Positions 1-10,335 are shown, counted from the first letter of the stretch. The stretch is DNA of 64,000 nt from Engraulis encrasicolus (GCF_034702125.1 NC_085861.1:4079645-4143644), one strand, 5' to 3'. The notes: a model not told the origin generated them from the sequence alone. A program made the numbers and translations.

Positions 1-20
1 ATCCCCAGTGATGCTCTGAC
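1..20 (-). CDS. MS4A gene 1, start of membrane segment 3 exon (cut by window edge)
   Basis: The acceptor (cgcag) lies at 21-25 and the first codons read VRASLG, identical to the start of the segment 3 exons of genes 2 and 3. The rest of the gene is outside the window. Confidence 0.85.
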
Positions 21-2723
21 CTGCGTGAACACATGACCTTTATTATGAAACAGAGTTAATGGCATTTGGATTATACAATGTGGACCGCCTCACAGTAGCC
101 TATATGAACACTGTACAGTATAGAAGTGAAGAGATGACATCGGATCAGCCACAGTAGTAGTATGAAGTCACTATCATGTTAATTGCCAAAGACCACCAAT
201 AGTTTATTGATTATATTTAAAATTTATTTTTAATGTACAATTAAAACGAATAAAAAATATGAAACAGTAAACATACTGTATGTATAGAGGCTTCAGTGAC
301 ACTTTATAATATTGTCTGCTTATAAAGACTTAGTAAATAATCAACTAATGATAAACAAAACATTAACACATTTGTTTTATTATTAACTAAATTCCATTCA
401 TGCTGTATAAAATATCTACAAATAATATGTTCAATATTTTGCTAACCTTATGACAGAGTATTTTTTATTCATTTACAAACAATTTGTAAATGTTTGATAA
501 GATAAACATAACATTTCTCAGTCGTTTAAAAAAATAATATAATGTTTTGTTCCTCCTTTGTTCATTGTCTTCTAAGTGTTATTAATGCTTTATAAGCATA
601 TAAAGTGTTCCCGAAACTTCTATTGTACACATATTATTAGAAATTGAAATAGTAGGGTTAGACCGTCTGAAATACTCACCAAGCACAAATTCGGGGACTT
701 ACTGACTCCCACAGTGAGTCCACCTGCGACCATGTACTGAAATGAAAAACAGAACATTATTTCAATTTATTAGCCAAGCAAAACAGAATGAATAGAATTT
801 CCAATGCCCGTCCCTAGATTCACACTTTTGTTTTGTTATTTCTATGCTTTTGTGACACTATGGCTGGATTTGAAACAGAAGGCAGTGACTCGATGACCCC
901 CCCCCCCAGAGCCATACAGAGAACAGAGTTACGCGATTGGAGGACCAAGAATTAAATTGCAGCCCCGCCTTTCAACGAGATAAGGTTGTGCCTAAAGCGG
1001 CTGTCTTCCCATAGACTCAACATAGAACCACCACATTAACAGCCAAAAATAAGGACTAACGAACTATACTGCGGGGTAATCACCACAAATATGTAAACTA
1101 TCAACTGTCTCGGTGGTGATAATCACAACAGTTTTACCACCTGTGATGTTTATCTGAAGTTATTACTACGAACAACAAGTCTTGTCATATTCCCTGCATT
1201 GCATCGCATTGCATTTGCTGTGTTCTACGCCCACTACTAGGCACTAACATTCACAACGTTGAGCAGTACTGAGAAGCTAAAACAGCTAATTTTGCTAATG
1301 AGGAAGTCGGCCCTAGCACACAGCGGAGATTGCCTGACTCTGTTCTCTGTATGGCTCTGTCCCCCCCTACATAAACAGGTCTCTGATCACATAGGCCTAT
1401 GTAAGTTAGCTGATGAAGCGGCCCTTACGAATGGCACTAACGAGTGCGCTGCTCTTTGCATTTGATGTTATGGCGATTCTATCAGCACAAATAGACCCAG
1501 TGCGAAATGAGCGAGGCGAGCAACAGAAGTAATTGACTTTGTATTGAGTCACGCGACAACAGCGTTTCTGGAGACTAGAGGCGATTCGTGCGACGAGAGC
1601 GACAGTTTGAAGTTGAAATCCTTTCAACTTTCTATGACGCGGTTTGGCGACCAGCAGCGACAGCCAATGACTGTATAGAGGTCAGTGACCACAGCCAATG
1701 GGAATGTTTGAATGTTTTGCCTTCTGCCTGTATGGACATACTCTAGTCTCTTCAATCACTAGTATCGCTTGCTGCTGCTTGCGGTATGGCGGCGGGAGTT
1801 ATGTTCAACATATTAGTGCTTATCTTACGCAGGCTATTTGAGCGGTGAATGGCTGCCAGACGGTGGAATCGTAAAATAGGCTATAAATAGATCTAGCGAC
1901 CAGATATATATAGATACTACAGTGTTGATTTTTTCCTTCGATTAGATTTCCACGAATGTCCGTGGACGTCGGCGCCGGTGTGCGGGGTTGTATTGACAAG
2001 TGTGCTCCAGTGCTCCACACTTTGTCGGAGCCAATGTTCGAAGTCAGAACCTGATGTTGCGCTCAACATATCCCTGCTACGCCCACAAATGCAGCGAACT
2101 GCCAAGGGAGGAAATATAGCAATTTTTCATTTGGAATTACACTTGATATCCAGTTAGCTCACTGGAAGAACAGCTACCTTTCCTGATTCAAATGCAGCCA
2201 ATATCGTAACAATAAAGCACAATGGGTTTTAAATTGAATTCGGCAATGAATTTAATTTTGAACGAAGTCAGCAGTCGGCTTTCGCCCAGGCCACATACCG
2301 CCCACCCCTAACATGAAGTGTAAAGAAAGAAAGGCATGTTGATAAAAACTCACAATGATTGCTCCCCAGAACATGACACCAGAGAAGATGGAAATAGTTT
2401 GTGCATTAAATGCAGTCACCACACCGAACAGCAGTACAACCACACCGATCATTATTTGAACCGTCTGCAATAAAAGCAAACAGAGGGTCATGTTAACATT
2501 TAATTGTTATCTCAGAAAGGTTGACATAGTGTGATCCTGGTTCACTCTGGAATGACTAGACTGGTTACTGTGTTGTACATACCCCCAGGGCCATTGGTTT
2601 TCCAATCAGGAATTTATGATGGTCGACGGTTGGCGCAATTCCACTAGTTGGCTGCTGTGCATGTTGTGGGGTTGTATGAGTCACAACAGTAAATCCCCCA
2701 GCAGGAGTAGCTACGGCGGCCAT
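1..2723 (-). CDS. MS4A-like gene 1, four-pass membrane protein (5' part; 3' end outside window)
   Basis: This is the front half of a membrane-spanning 4-domains subfamily A (MS4A) gene read on the minus strand. Coding exons are 2583-2723 (N-terminus), 2354-2464 (membrane segment 1), 680-736 (segment 2) and the first 20 bases of the segment 3 exon at 1-20; all join in phase 0 at GT-AG sites. The N-terminal 47 residues end in GKPMALG, followed by TVQIMIGVVVLLFGVV and FSGVMFWGAII, then YMVAGGLTVG; this matches the family pattern in which a short cytoplasmic N-terminus leads into a conserved first two membrane segments. The exons for segments 3 and 4 and the tail lie beyond base 1. MS4A proteins act in the plasma membrane, usually as partners of immune or sensory receptors; the exact member cannot be named. 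A non-coding first exon lies at 4582. Confidence 0.88.
680..736 (-). CDS. MS4A gene 1, membrane segment 2 exon
   Basis: A 57-base exon coding YMVAGGLTVGVSKSPNLCL between a tttcag acceptor and a gtgagt donor. The GGLTVG core corresponds to the family's GSL(S/T)VAA motif. Confidence 0.9.
907..1359. mobile_element. hAT-like non-autonomous element in MS4A gene 1 intron
   Basis: Ends are near-perfect inverted repeats of about 24 bases beginning CAGAGCCATACAGAGAACAG, flanked by C-runs that probably represent a target duplication. Gene 3 holds the empty site (59612-59634: a C-run running straight into tacataaacag). No transposase was found inside. The short open frames here (for example 1259-1465) are not genes. 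Confidence 0.75.
1360..2353. other. Remainder of the MS4A gene 1 intron between segment 1 and 2 exons
   Basis: This stretch is shared with genes 2 and 3 (31852-32845; about 59635-60604). It has a GC-rich tract near 1930-2110 with short open frames that are not conserved in frame in gene 3, so I treat it as non-coding. Confidence 0.5.
2354..2464 (-). CDS. MS4A gene 1, membrane segment 1 exon
   Basis: A 111-base exon, phase 0 at both ends, coding TVQIMIGVVVLLFGVVTAFN and then a stretch ending MFWGAII. The TVQIMIG and FWG motifs are diagnostic of MS4A membrane segments 1 and 2. Confidence 0.9.
2583..2723 (-). CDS. MS4A gene 1, N-terminal coding exon
   Basis: Codes 47 residues from the ATG at 2723 to a donor (gtatgt) just below 2583. 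The acceptor is at 2733 (ctttccag), so nine untranslated bases precede the start codon. Compared with gene 2 the exon differs at about five residues, among them a T-T pair where gene 2 has M-Y. Confidence 0.85.
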
Positions 2724-3180
2724 TGCAGATAGCTGGAAAGTTACACAAAAGCAGATGGAAAATGTGAATAGCCTACTCTAAAATGGCAGATTTGCAATGG
2801 CAAGTGTCCCATGTTGACACATCTTACATACAGTGTAGGATAATTACCATATCATAGGACTATGTGATATTATGAACACCATGTCAATTCCGTCCTTTTC
2901 CTCTCGTGATAAAAAGAATTTCAGAATGACAGTCTATTCATTCATTGTATGAACAACCTGTTAGTATTGTTTGTTATATCGTGGCAGTGACATTTTGTAC
3001 CATTCTCATCAACGACACATCCTCCTTGCCACTACAAAAACACACACTTATGTTAGAAATCATAGCCTACATTGTTCTTTATAGACTGCAAACACGGTAT
3101 GGGTAGGACTAATTCTACAAACTGCCGGAAACAAAAATACAATTTGAAAACCAGTTACATAGAAGATTATTTAAAAATAT

Positions 3181-3518
3181 TAGGGCTGGGACAAATTTTA
3201 TACCATTTTTTAAGAGGCTTTGAAGTTAATTAATCGAATTAATCGCATTTTAATCGCATATAAATATCTGACTTGGATTTTGTATAATGACAATGAACAA
3301 GCTTAATCTAAAAATATTGTTCATTTTTAAAAGAAGAGAGAACTCTTCTCAATTTCTGCAAACTGTTCACCATGAGGCGAAATGCTGCCCTCCCCACTGG
3401 TCTAATCCAGAACTATGTAGCTATATTATAGTGCGATTAAAATGAGTTTTTGTTTTTAATCGCATTCATTTTTGTGTGATTAATTAATCGAAATGAATGC
3501 ATTAATGTCCCAGCCCTA
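3181..3518. mobile_element. hAT-type MITE in MS4A gene 1 first intron
   Basis: 338 bases with terminal inverted repeats TAGGGCTGGGACA / TGTCCCAGCCCTA and an exact 8-base target duplication AAAAATAT (3173-3180 and 3519-3526). The interior is AT-rich with ATTAATCGCATT motifs. An 8-base duplication is characteristic of hAT elements. The same insertion is in gene 2; gene 3 lacks it. Confidence 0.88.
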
Positions 3519-3526
3519 AAAAATAT

Positions 3527-4581
3527 ATTTATAAAAAACAAAGGACAATCAAGTCCCACAGTAATTTAGATGTAGCTTCTTTATTATGGAAAATATTATT
3601 CATATGATACGTGAGTGGTGGTTGTCCCCACTATAGAAGAAATGTTTTTGTTTTTTGCAAAAAAAATGCTGTCCCAGATTTTCACGTCATTACTGAAACC
3701 TTTTACACTTATGCTCATAATATGACATGCTGAGTTGATTCGCAATATCCATTTGAAGTACCGGTATACAGTAAATGCATGAGCAAGTTTGAAAATCATC
3801 AGAAAATCCTTAAAGAAGATCACTACCGATCACAGAGTATTTTTTTTGTTTTTACCAATGTTTTGATGATATGAGCTATGGTAGATAGAATATGTTTTTG
3901 TATTCTGAAAGCATTTTTTTTTTTTTTACGATTTTAACGAATATATGAGTCTGGAATGTGCATCAGTATCTTTATGGTAATCACAGGAAAATGTTCTAAA
4001 AATGCAATTAATTTGACAATCTTCTCTTTGCGTGGAGTTAACAAAAGATTTTCAAATGATTATTACCAAGACACCAGCGTTAAAAAAAACCTAAAACATA
4101 CATTTAGAAGATCAACGAAAATAAAAATCAGAATATTGTACATTTTCCTAATGCCACAGTGTTTCGGTAGTGACAAATTTAGGGAGAGAAACAATAGTTT
4201 TATAGAAAAAATGTATAGAATCGCCCACATTCTTGGACCACAAACATTATTGGTCTATGGGTTAAACTCATTGACACAGACTGGTTACATTTTTCTGCCA
4301 ACTGGTGTTGGCCCTTATCAGTATTGGTCAATATAATTTGAAGATGTTCTAGTCTTACAGGGATTTTCATGAAGAAGAAAATGCAGAGGACTATATGAAG
4401 TAATGATTACATGCCAGGTGTGTCATTACATAATGTAGGCTAGGCCTTTTGTGGCACCTCTGGAAAGCTAAACTGTAGTTACTGCTTCATACCTAAGTAA
4501 TAGACAATGAGCTTTAATTGCAATCAAGAGGACAAACTGTTCTAACAGAGAGAACTTAAAGAATCTCTGGTTCTAACTTAC
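3527..4581. other. Rest of MS4A gene 1 first intron
   Basis: AT-rich intron sequence shared with gene 2 (34036-35091) and, less well, gene 3. I see no exon-like conservation or further transposon ends. The open frame at 3956-4336 is broken in gene 2 by a one-base length change in an A run, so it is not a gene. Confidence 0.5.
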
Positions 4582-4650
4582 CTTGTGACAGTTGTTTACC
4601 ACCAAGTCAGAATGAGCTTCTTGTGTCGTGCCTTGCTACTAATGTACAGC
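4582..4650 (-). other. MS4A gene 1, non-coding first exon (5' UTR)
   Basis: A strong donor (CACAAG then gtaagt) at 4581/4582 ends a segment conserved at all five equivalent places in the window (4582, 13993, 35092, 43105, 62475). It has no conserved reading frame, and the N-terminal exon has its own acceptor, so this is read as the untranslated first exon. The 5' limit is a guess; no TATA box could be assigned. Confidence 0.55.
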
Positions 4651-4694
4651 ACCAGTTCCACACGTATGAGATTTCATTGTGGTCGTGTGGCTGG

Positions 4695-4840
4695 CAGTGT
4701 TGCCAGATTGGACGGGTGCCCGCCCAATTGGGCTACTTGGGATGAGCGTAATTTGTTGAATTTGGGCGGAATTTAGCGCATTTTGGCTGTTTTTGAGAAC
4801 CTTTTGGGCGGGATTTGGTCAGACACACCTGGCAACACTG
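4695..4840. mobile_element. hAT-like MITE just upstream of MS4A gene 1 first exon
   Basis: 146 bases bounded by the 12-base inverted repeats CAGTGTTGCCAG / CTGGCAACACTG, with an imperfect 8-base flank duplication (GTGGCTGG / GAGGATGG). It lies within about 100 bases of the non-coding exon, so inside or next to the promoter. Unit 3 has the uninterrupted sequence (near 62580). Confidence 0.75.
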
Positions 4841-5070
4841 GAGGATGGCACATATCTTCTAGGGTAGTAAACGACAGACTGTGTTTCCTGCCTAGTTCAT
4901 GGAAAACATGTCAATGTGGTTATTGAGGTGACCTTTTTACACTGCACTGGTTTCAGTCAAACTCATGCAAGTTGCAAAAGGTGTACAAAGGGTACAGTAT
5001 TAGTATGATCAAGTAGGTAGCAGGCTTCACTCAGGTTTCTTGATAACCTTTAAGGGTGCTGTCCCAAATG

Positions 5071-5300
5071 AATACTTAGAATCAAAGAAAAGGTGGGCGC
5101 ACCTTGCATCAATTTTTTTCTTTTTTCTTTATTTTTTGTGCACAGACGCGTTTCGGCGTGTGACTTCCTCAGTGTGCAACCCACTGAGTGGTTGCACACT
5201 GAGGAAGGCACATGCCGAAACGCGTCTGTGCACAAAAAATAAAGAAAAAAGAAAAAAATTGATGCAAGGTGCGCCCACCTTTTCTTTGATTCACAGTATT
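5071..5300. repeat. 230-base near-perfect palindrome
   Basis: Two arms of about 100 bases are reverse complements around a centre near 5186 and extend out to AATACT / AGTATT. The arms carry GACGCGTTTCGGC and CTCAGTGTGCAACC. Each strand can fold into a long hairpin. It is present in unit 2 (35581-35811) and absent from unit 3. Open frames within it are by-products of the palindrome. Confidence 0.9.
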
Positions 5301-5795
5301 AGTATGCCAATCCATACCATCACGCCAATACCATTTATTTTTCAATCTTGGCATATGAATTACAGTCAAACCCCTGCCCCAGCACCACCAATTTGAGGAA
5401 CACGGATACGATTTACACTTGTCAGTGCAAATGGCAGGCCTGTAGTGTGCAGAGAACCATTTAGCAGAAATGAAGACCACATTGGGGGAAAAAACAGCAG
5501 AGGGGCGAGGGGCCTAGCCTATATATCGTTCAGATTCCTTTTCTATGTCATTTTATCTAGTCCAATAGTAATGCTGAGAAAACCCTTCAGTTTTACTTCA
5601 GAAAAGCTTAGCTTGGTTGTCCCAGGTTGGAAGGATGAAGTGACCTGTACTGAGTGTGCACTGAGTCTGACAAGAAATGTCCATGAGAATGCAGCTCGTG
5701 TTCATAACTAGCCTGGTAAACCAGCGCCACCCACTGGACTGCCGAAAATGTTCAGCTGCGAGTGGGTCTGGCCTCGGATCTGAGAACGTTTTGAA

Positions 5796-5885
5796 TAGAG
5801 ATGCACCGGATCCTGATTTTTAGGATCCTGCCGGATACCGGATCCACTGCATCCTGCCGGATCCGGAACCGGATACCGGATCCTA
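5796..5885. mobile_element. GGATCC-rich MITE, partial copy
   Basis: Starts TAGAGATGCACCGGATCC and repeats GGATACCGGATCC, but has no matching right end. It is a truncated relative of the complete copy at 6073-6213. Confidence 0.6.
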
Positions 5886-6072
5886 CGAAAGGGTTGAAAC
5901 ACATAGCCAACTCGCACACGTAGACCCTTTTTATTACGTTGCCGTAAACTATTTTTAAGACTCACTGGCTTACTGCCACACTTCCTTAAACGGCCGCTTC
6001 CAAAGGGCTTTCACTCCATGTAGCGATTGGGGTTGTGAAAGACTGACTGAAAAGCCTAGGCTACGTAAAAAG

Positions 6073-6213
6073 TAGAGATGCCCCAGATCCTGATTTTTAG
6101 GTAACTGCCGGATACCGGATCCACTGCTTAAGATCCTGCCGGATCCGGATAGTCTGAAAAACCCTATTATCCTGCCAGATCCGGAACCGGATCTTGGATC
6201 CTGTACATCTCTA
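6073..6213. mobile_element. GGATCC-rich MITE, complete copy
   Basis: 141 bases with ends TAGAGATG / CATCTCTA and an interior of alternating GATCCTGCCGGAT blocks that is largely self-complementary. The end sequence resembles hAT termini. The same family occurs at 17059-17198, 36589-36729 and 46288-46428. Confidence 0.75.
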
Positions 6214-7891
6214 GTTTTGAACACTGTGCCCTGAGTCTGGCAAACCCAATTCCAACGCAGAGATTTGTTTTGAATCAAAGCGGGCAGGGTTTTGAGGGAG
6301 TGATGACGAATCTTGCAACACCGTTGGGAAAGCACATCAACGGCAAAGATTGACAGTGCCGGTACGGTTTGAAAAAACAACAGGTTGTTCTCATCAACAA
6401 TCTTCGGAGGTATCGTTCATCGGGGCCAGACTAAATTACTCCGGTCTCACATTAGGCTGGTTTATCAGGCTAGTTCATAACGTCTTCTTCACCCTCTACT
6501 GTCAAAATAATAGTGCGGTATGGATGCAGCTTTGGGAGGAGTCTGCACACTGATATCAAACAAACTCTCTTTTATCTTAGTCATTCCCTAATACTATGCA
6601 TTCAGCTTAACACACTGGTCAAACCCACATAGTTTACCTAACTTACTTAGGCTACTTACTATGGCCAAATCCATGTCGTATTGTATTCCATTACAAGCTG
6701 TTTATTAAAGGAAACCACCGCTGATTACCTGTATGTGCTTGTTTCTCCACTACAATAAACCAGTTGAGATTTAGAGATTTCTAAAATCAATCACAAAATC
6801 TCTTTGCTTATTGTTAATCCATTTAATCATTTATTCCTGTGGATCTGGTCGAGGACCTCTATCCATTAGAAATAATTGAATCGCAATATCACAGACCATA
6901 ATAGCCAAACAATGCTAGTAGCCATCTACTGCCAGACTGAATGCTACAAGAGACACATCTAGAGACTGGCTGTAAAACATTCAGAACACTTTGTTCAAAG
7001 AAGTTCATAAAGAAAAACAAGTGTCTAGCCCTAAAAAGTATTTTGTTTAAATACATACGATCTTATTTTTATTAGTTCATCATAAAAAGATCCGTTTTCA
7101 GTCTTTCAAAGAAAATCAGAGGCAGATACAACACAATGGATGGCCCCACCCAGGCTGTGGTTTACAAATATACCATCAGAATATGTATTGTGGAATAAAT
7201 GAACAAATAAAAATGCTTTTTATTAGGAAGGAACTGACATTACTACATATATAGCACATGGCATGAAATGTCACTGATTCTTGTCAGCACCAGACACAAT
7301 TAAGAGTTTAAAAAAATATTTTGTATTAAAATGCAGAATTGTTTTGATAATTCTACAGCATTGAAAATACATATTGTAAAAATATGCATATAAAAACATG
7401 CAAAACACATAAAACTCCCTCTGACGCATGCTGACACCAATCTGTCGGTGGTGACAGGGGGTCTTATTCATTAAATTGAATTGCGCTGGTTAACCCATTT
7501 TAGCCTGATGCTGCGTAGACACAGTTTGACCTTTGGCACCTGGAGCGACACATATGTTGCATTCAGGCTCTTGAGATTTGCGTTTTTCACTGAAAATGTT
7601 GGCATGTTAGAGTTGAATGAACACATTCATGAACTCATTCAAGTTTTTATGTACCTTAAGTAGCCTACTGTACCTTTGTGTAACATACCCTTGATCATTA
7701 CCTGGATTTATTTTGTTCATGGAAATGTAATTGTTTTTCAACATAATTAGCACTTTTATGGGTGGGACATGTTTTGCCAAACTTTCAAGAATCAGTGATG
7801 TACAGACGTAGTTTCTCCTTTCATTTTCCAAATTTCCTTTTCAAGCAACAATGTTTCCTCTGAAAATCAGAGCGGGGGTGAAAGAATACAA

Positions 7892-8078
7892 TTGCTACGT
7901 TTACATGATGTTTTTAATTCTGAATTAATAATTCCGAATTAAATAGTTGTGTTTACTTTGATCTTTCATTTAATTCTGAATTGCTAAGTGTTTACATGAT
8001 GTTTTCAAAGCGGAATTAAGCTTTATTCAGAAATCAGTGAGTTCATTCTGAATTAAATATGTCATGTAAACGTAGCAA
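7892..8078. mobile_element. MITE beside the Ly6 gene 1 3' end
   Basis: 187 bases with the 17-base inverted repeats TTGCTACGTTTACATGA / TCATGTAAACGTAGCAA and internal AATTCTGAATT repeats. It places an AATAAA motif (minus strand, 8022-8027) about 200 bases after the Ly6 stop codon, so it may supply the polyadenylation site. Unit 2 has the same element. Confidence 0.8.
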
Positions 8079-8127
8079 ATGTTACCATCATCTGAACCTG
8101 CACACAGGAAGCCAGTGGTGGGGCACA

Positions 8128-8276
8128 GGGAGGAGGATGGAGCAGGTCTCAGATCAGGGCAGCACAAAGATGGAGGACAGGGGCACCAGCAGGAGCAGCA
8201 GGGAGGAGGATGGAGCAGGTCTCAGATCAGGGCAGCACAAAGATGGAGGCCAGGGGCACCAGCAGGAGCAGGAGGG
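8128..8276 (-). repeat. 73-base minisatellite spanning the Ly6 gene 1 anchor signal, two units
   Basis: Two 73-base units differing in a few bases. On the minus strand each unit can be read as the hydrophobic tail LLLLLVPLASIFVLP followed by TGA; the unit met first supplies the real C-terminus and stop, and the second is 3' UTR. Confidence 0.9.
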
Positions 8277-8441
8277 TCTTCCCAACTCTCCCAGCGCTGC
8301 TCCTCCCCTCTGCCCCAAGACTGTTGCTCCCCCCTGGCCCAGGAGCGTTGCACAGATCCCCTTTACAGCAGTAGAACCTCATCTGGCATTCACCCCGGCG
8401 CTGGATACAATTTTTGATTCTAATGTCACCCCTTCCATATC
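8227..8441 (-). CDS. Ly6 gene 1 exon 5, domain 2 second half and anchor tail
   Basis: Starts GYGRGDIRIKNC, has YCCKGDLCN, and ends in a hydrophobic tail and TGA at 8227-8229. The end of the exon lies within a 73-base minisatellite. Confidence 0.88.
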
Positions 8442-10335
8442 CTAAAAGCACACAGATGCATCAGTACCGTACAAGTTGAGATTTCTGTGATATCAGTAAT
8501 ACAGAAAACTCTGATACTCATGTGTAGTTGCTTACTCACCTGCTTTAACACAGTCCTTATTTTCTGGACAGCTCCATATTATGGTTCGGTAACACCACAG
8601 GGGATCTGCGAATAAACAGAATACAGAGTGTACAGTATATCAGAGAGAGAGAGAGATCCACATATGTTAATACATGGGTCTCCAATGTTTTTCAGGGCAA
8701 GGACCCCCAAACTGATGGGAAGCGGGAGAAGGGACCCCTGAATCACAATTGCGTTTTCTATTAATTTCAGCTGATGTCATTAGTAGGATGTTGTGTGCTT
8801 ACTCCAACATACAGGGCTGCACTGGCCATCTGGCATAGCAAGCATTTCCCGGTGGGCTCCACACCCCCGTGGGCCTCTATTTTCAGAAATGTAAAATATA
8901 TATATAATATATGCAGCGCCCATCGGTGAGTCAGTTCTGCACCGCTAATTATGAGGGGCCCCTTAAGCCAAAAGTTCCCAATCCTATTTCTCCCCCTGTA
9001 CAGCAGTGCTAACATACACAATAATTAGTCTACTACTCAATTTACTCTGTCCATCTTTTGATTTTTTGACATCTAAAATAAATGCACCACAGTAAATACA
9101 TTACACAAACAACAATATCACAGATCTTATAATGTCAGACAACCACAACAACAATGGAATGATACAAAAAATAAATGAAACAACAACCATAATCATCACT
9201 ATTTAACAAACATAATTACTATTGACTCTATAGTTCTTCTCACCTTCATCACGGTAGTTCGCATAACTGTCGCACAGATCCCCGTCACAGCAGTACAACT
9301 TTGTTTGACATTCGTTCTCGCGAATGGCACAACTCCTATAAGCGACGTCACCATTTGGATATGCTAAAAGCACAACAGTTGAGAATTATGCGATAACAGA
9401 AATTCAGAAAACTCTGATGTGATATTTGTGGCTCTGCTGACTCACCTGCTGTGTAACAGCCATAATTGTCATCACAGTTCATTATTGCTAGTTCATGGCC
9501 AGAGCGTTGGTTAGAATAGTAACACTGCAGGGCATCTGCGAATTAACAGAATAAGATAAGATAAGATAAGATACACTTTTATTGTGTGTAGAGAGGCATC
9601 CACATAGGTTAAGACATATAGGTCTTTGTGATATCTCTCTTATTCCTGACCCCAACGCTTAAAGGGGACATATACTGAGCATAGTTAATATGCTATGTTT
9701 GGCTGTTATTTACTTACGTCTTGTATTTAGCATTTGCAGTTTGATGTTTAGGTTTTTGTTTGTCTTTGTATGATAGTCTGTTGTTGTTTGTATGCGTGGG
9801 GGTTTATTGTTCTTCGAAAAAAGAAAACTGTACATTTATGTGAAACACTGTCTGAGATCAATTTGCTAAATAGACAAAGTTTAAAAAAAGAATGGCAGGG
9901 GTCTCCAGCATTTTTCAGGCAAGGGCCCCCAAACAGGTGAGAAGCGGGAGACCCCGATACAGCAATTGAGTTTTTATGAAATTGAGTACTGTACTGGGGT
10001 GAGTTTCTCAAAGGGGAAGTTGTTAGCCTGTTAGCAACTTCGGTAGTTGACAATGGGAAAATGCAATGAAAACAGCAAAGTAGCTACTGTAGTTAGCAAC
10101 TTTGGTTTTGGGAAATTCACCCCTGTAATGTACTGTATAAACATCACTTTGATGTTGTGCGTTTACTACTTCCATCTCACCCGCTGATTTGTCCATATCA
10201 GAACAAAAAAACAAAAATGTGTAATCAATCAAGATTTTTCTGCATTTCAGTGTATGAACTACTGTCGTTATTACCTGCAGTGGGCAGAATGCTGGCCAGG
10301 AGGAATATGATGAGTAATGGCATCTTTACAGACAT
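8227..10335 (-). CDS. Ly6/uPAR-family gene 1, two three-finger domains, probable GPI anchor
   Basis: Five minus-strand exons join in frame: 10275-10335 (signal peptide), 9446-9535 and 9244-9363 (domain 1), 8540-8605 and 8227-8441 (domain 2 plus tail). They give 183 residues. The start reads MSVKMPLLIIFLLASILPTA, a good secretion signal. Domain 1 runs from LQCY to YCCDGDLCD, domain 2 from LWCY to YCCKGDLCN; the CC-x-x-DLC(N) ending is the Ly6 hallmark and all introns are phase 1, as is usual for this family. A small-residue stretch (APGPGGSNSLG) followed by LLLLLVPLASIFVLP fits GPI attachment. Relatives act as cell-surface ligands or regulators in immune cells and elsewhere. Both domains lack the usual first extra cysteine pair. 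The specific orthologue is unknown. Confidence 0.88.
8540..8605 (-). CDS. Ly6 gene 1 exon 4, domain 2 first half
   Basis: Codes DPLWCYRTIIWSCPENKDC then VKA. Its acceptor (ttcgcag) and layout match exon 2, pointing to an internal duplication of the exon pair. Confidence 0.85.
9244..9363 (-). CDS. Ly6 gene 1 exon 3, domain 1 second half
   Basis: Begins AYPNGDVAYRSC and ends YCCDGDLCDSYANYRDE; gcttttag acceptor, gtgaga donor. The last 12 residues are the most divergent part between the two Ly6 genes. Confidence 0.87.
9446..9535 (-). CDS. Ly6 gene 1 exon 2, domain 1 first half
   Basis: Codes DALQCYYSNQRSGHELAIM then NCDDNYGCYTA between a ttcgcag acceptor and a gtgagt donor; phase 1 at both ends. 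Confidence 0.87.
9548..9570. repeat. AAGAT/GATAA microsatellite
   Basis: Four to five copies of a five-base repeat inside Ly6 gene 1 intron 1. The equivalent place in unit 2 also carries long GA arrays. Confidence 0.8.
9994..10131. mobile_element. Small MITE in Ly6 gene 1 intron 1
   Basis: Imperfect inverted ends GGGGTGAGTTTCTCAAAG / CTTTGGTTTTGGGAAATT followed by CACCCC enclose a TAGCAACTT-rich interior. The same end type appears at the borders of a longer insertion at about 55943-57385. Confidence 0.6.
10275..10335 (-). CDS. Ly6 gene 1 exon 1, signal peptide
   Basis: From the ATG at 10335 to a gtaata donor below 10275; 20 codons plus one base. A possible acceptor (ataagcag) about 45 bases upstream of the ATG suggests a further untranslated exon. 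Confidence 0.85.

Larger units (their letters stand above)
5301..7891. other. Spacer between MS4A gene 1 promoter and Ly6 gene 1
   Basis: No coding exon was recognised. The first 250 bases resemble the DNA upstream of the second first-exon copy (14320-14530). It then holds two related GGATCC-rich MITE copies and AT-rich DNA. Possible minus-strand polyadenylation signals for Ly6 gene 1 are at 7707-7712 and, nearer, at 8022-8027. Confidence 0.5.

Noticed and set aside
1259..2105. Short frames conserved between units 1 and 2 (1259-1465, 1406-1627, 1917-2105)
   Set aside because: Conservation reflects the recent duplication; the first lies in a transposon and the others lose their frame in unit 3.
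3956..4336. 126-codon plus-strand frame in the MS4A gene 1 first intron
   Set aside because: Broken by a one-base change in unit 2 and by several changes in unit 3.
5040..5480. Open frames across the palindrome (both strands)
   Set aside because: Both strands give the same peptide because the DNA is self-complementary; no family motif.
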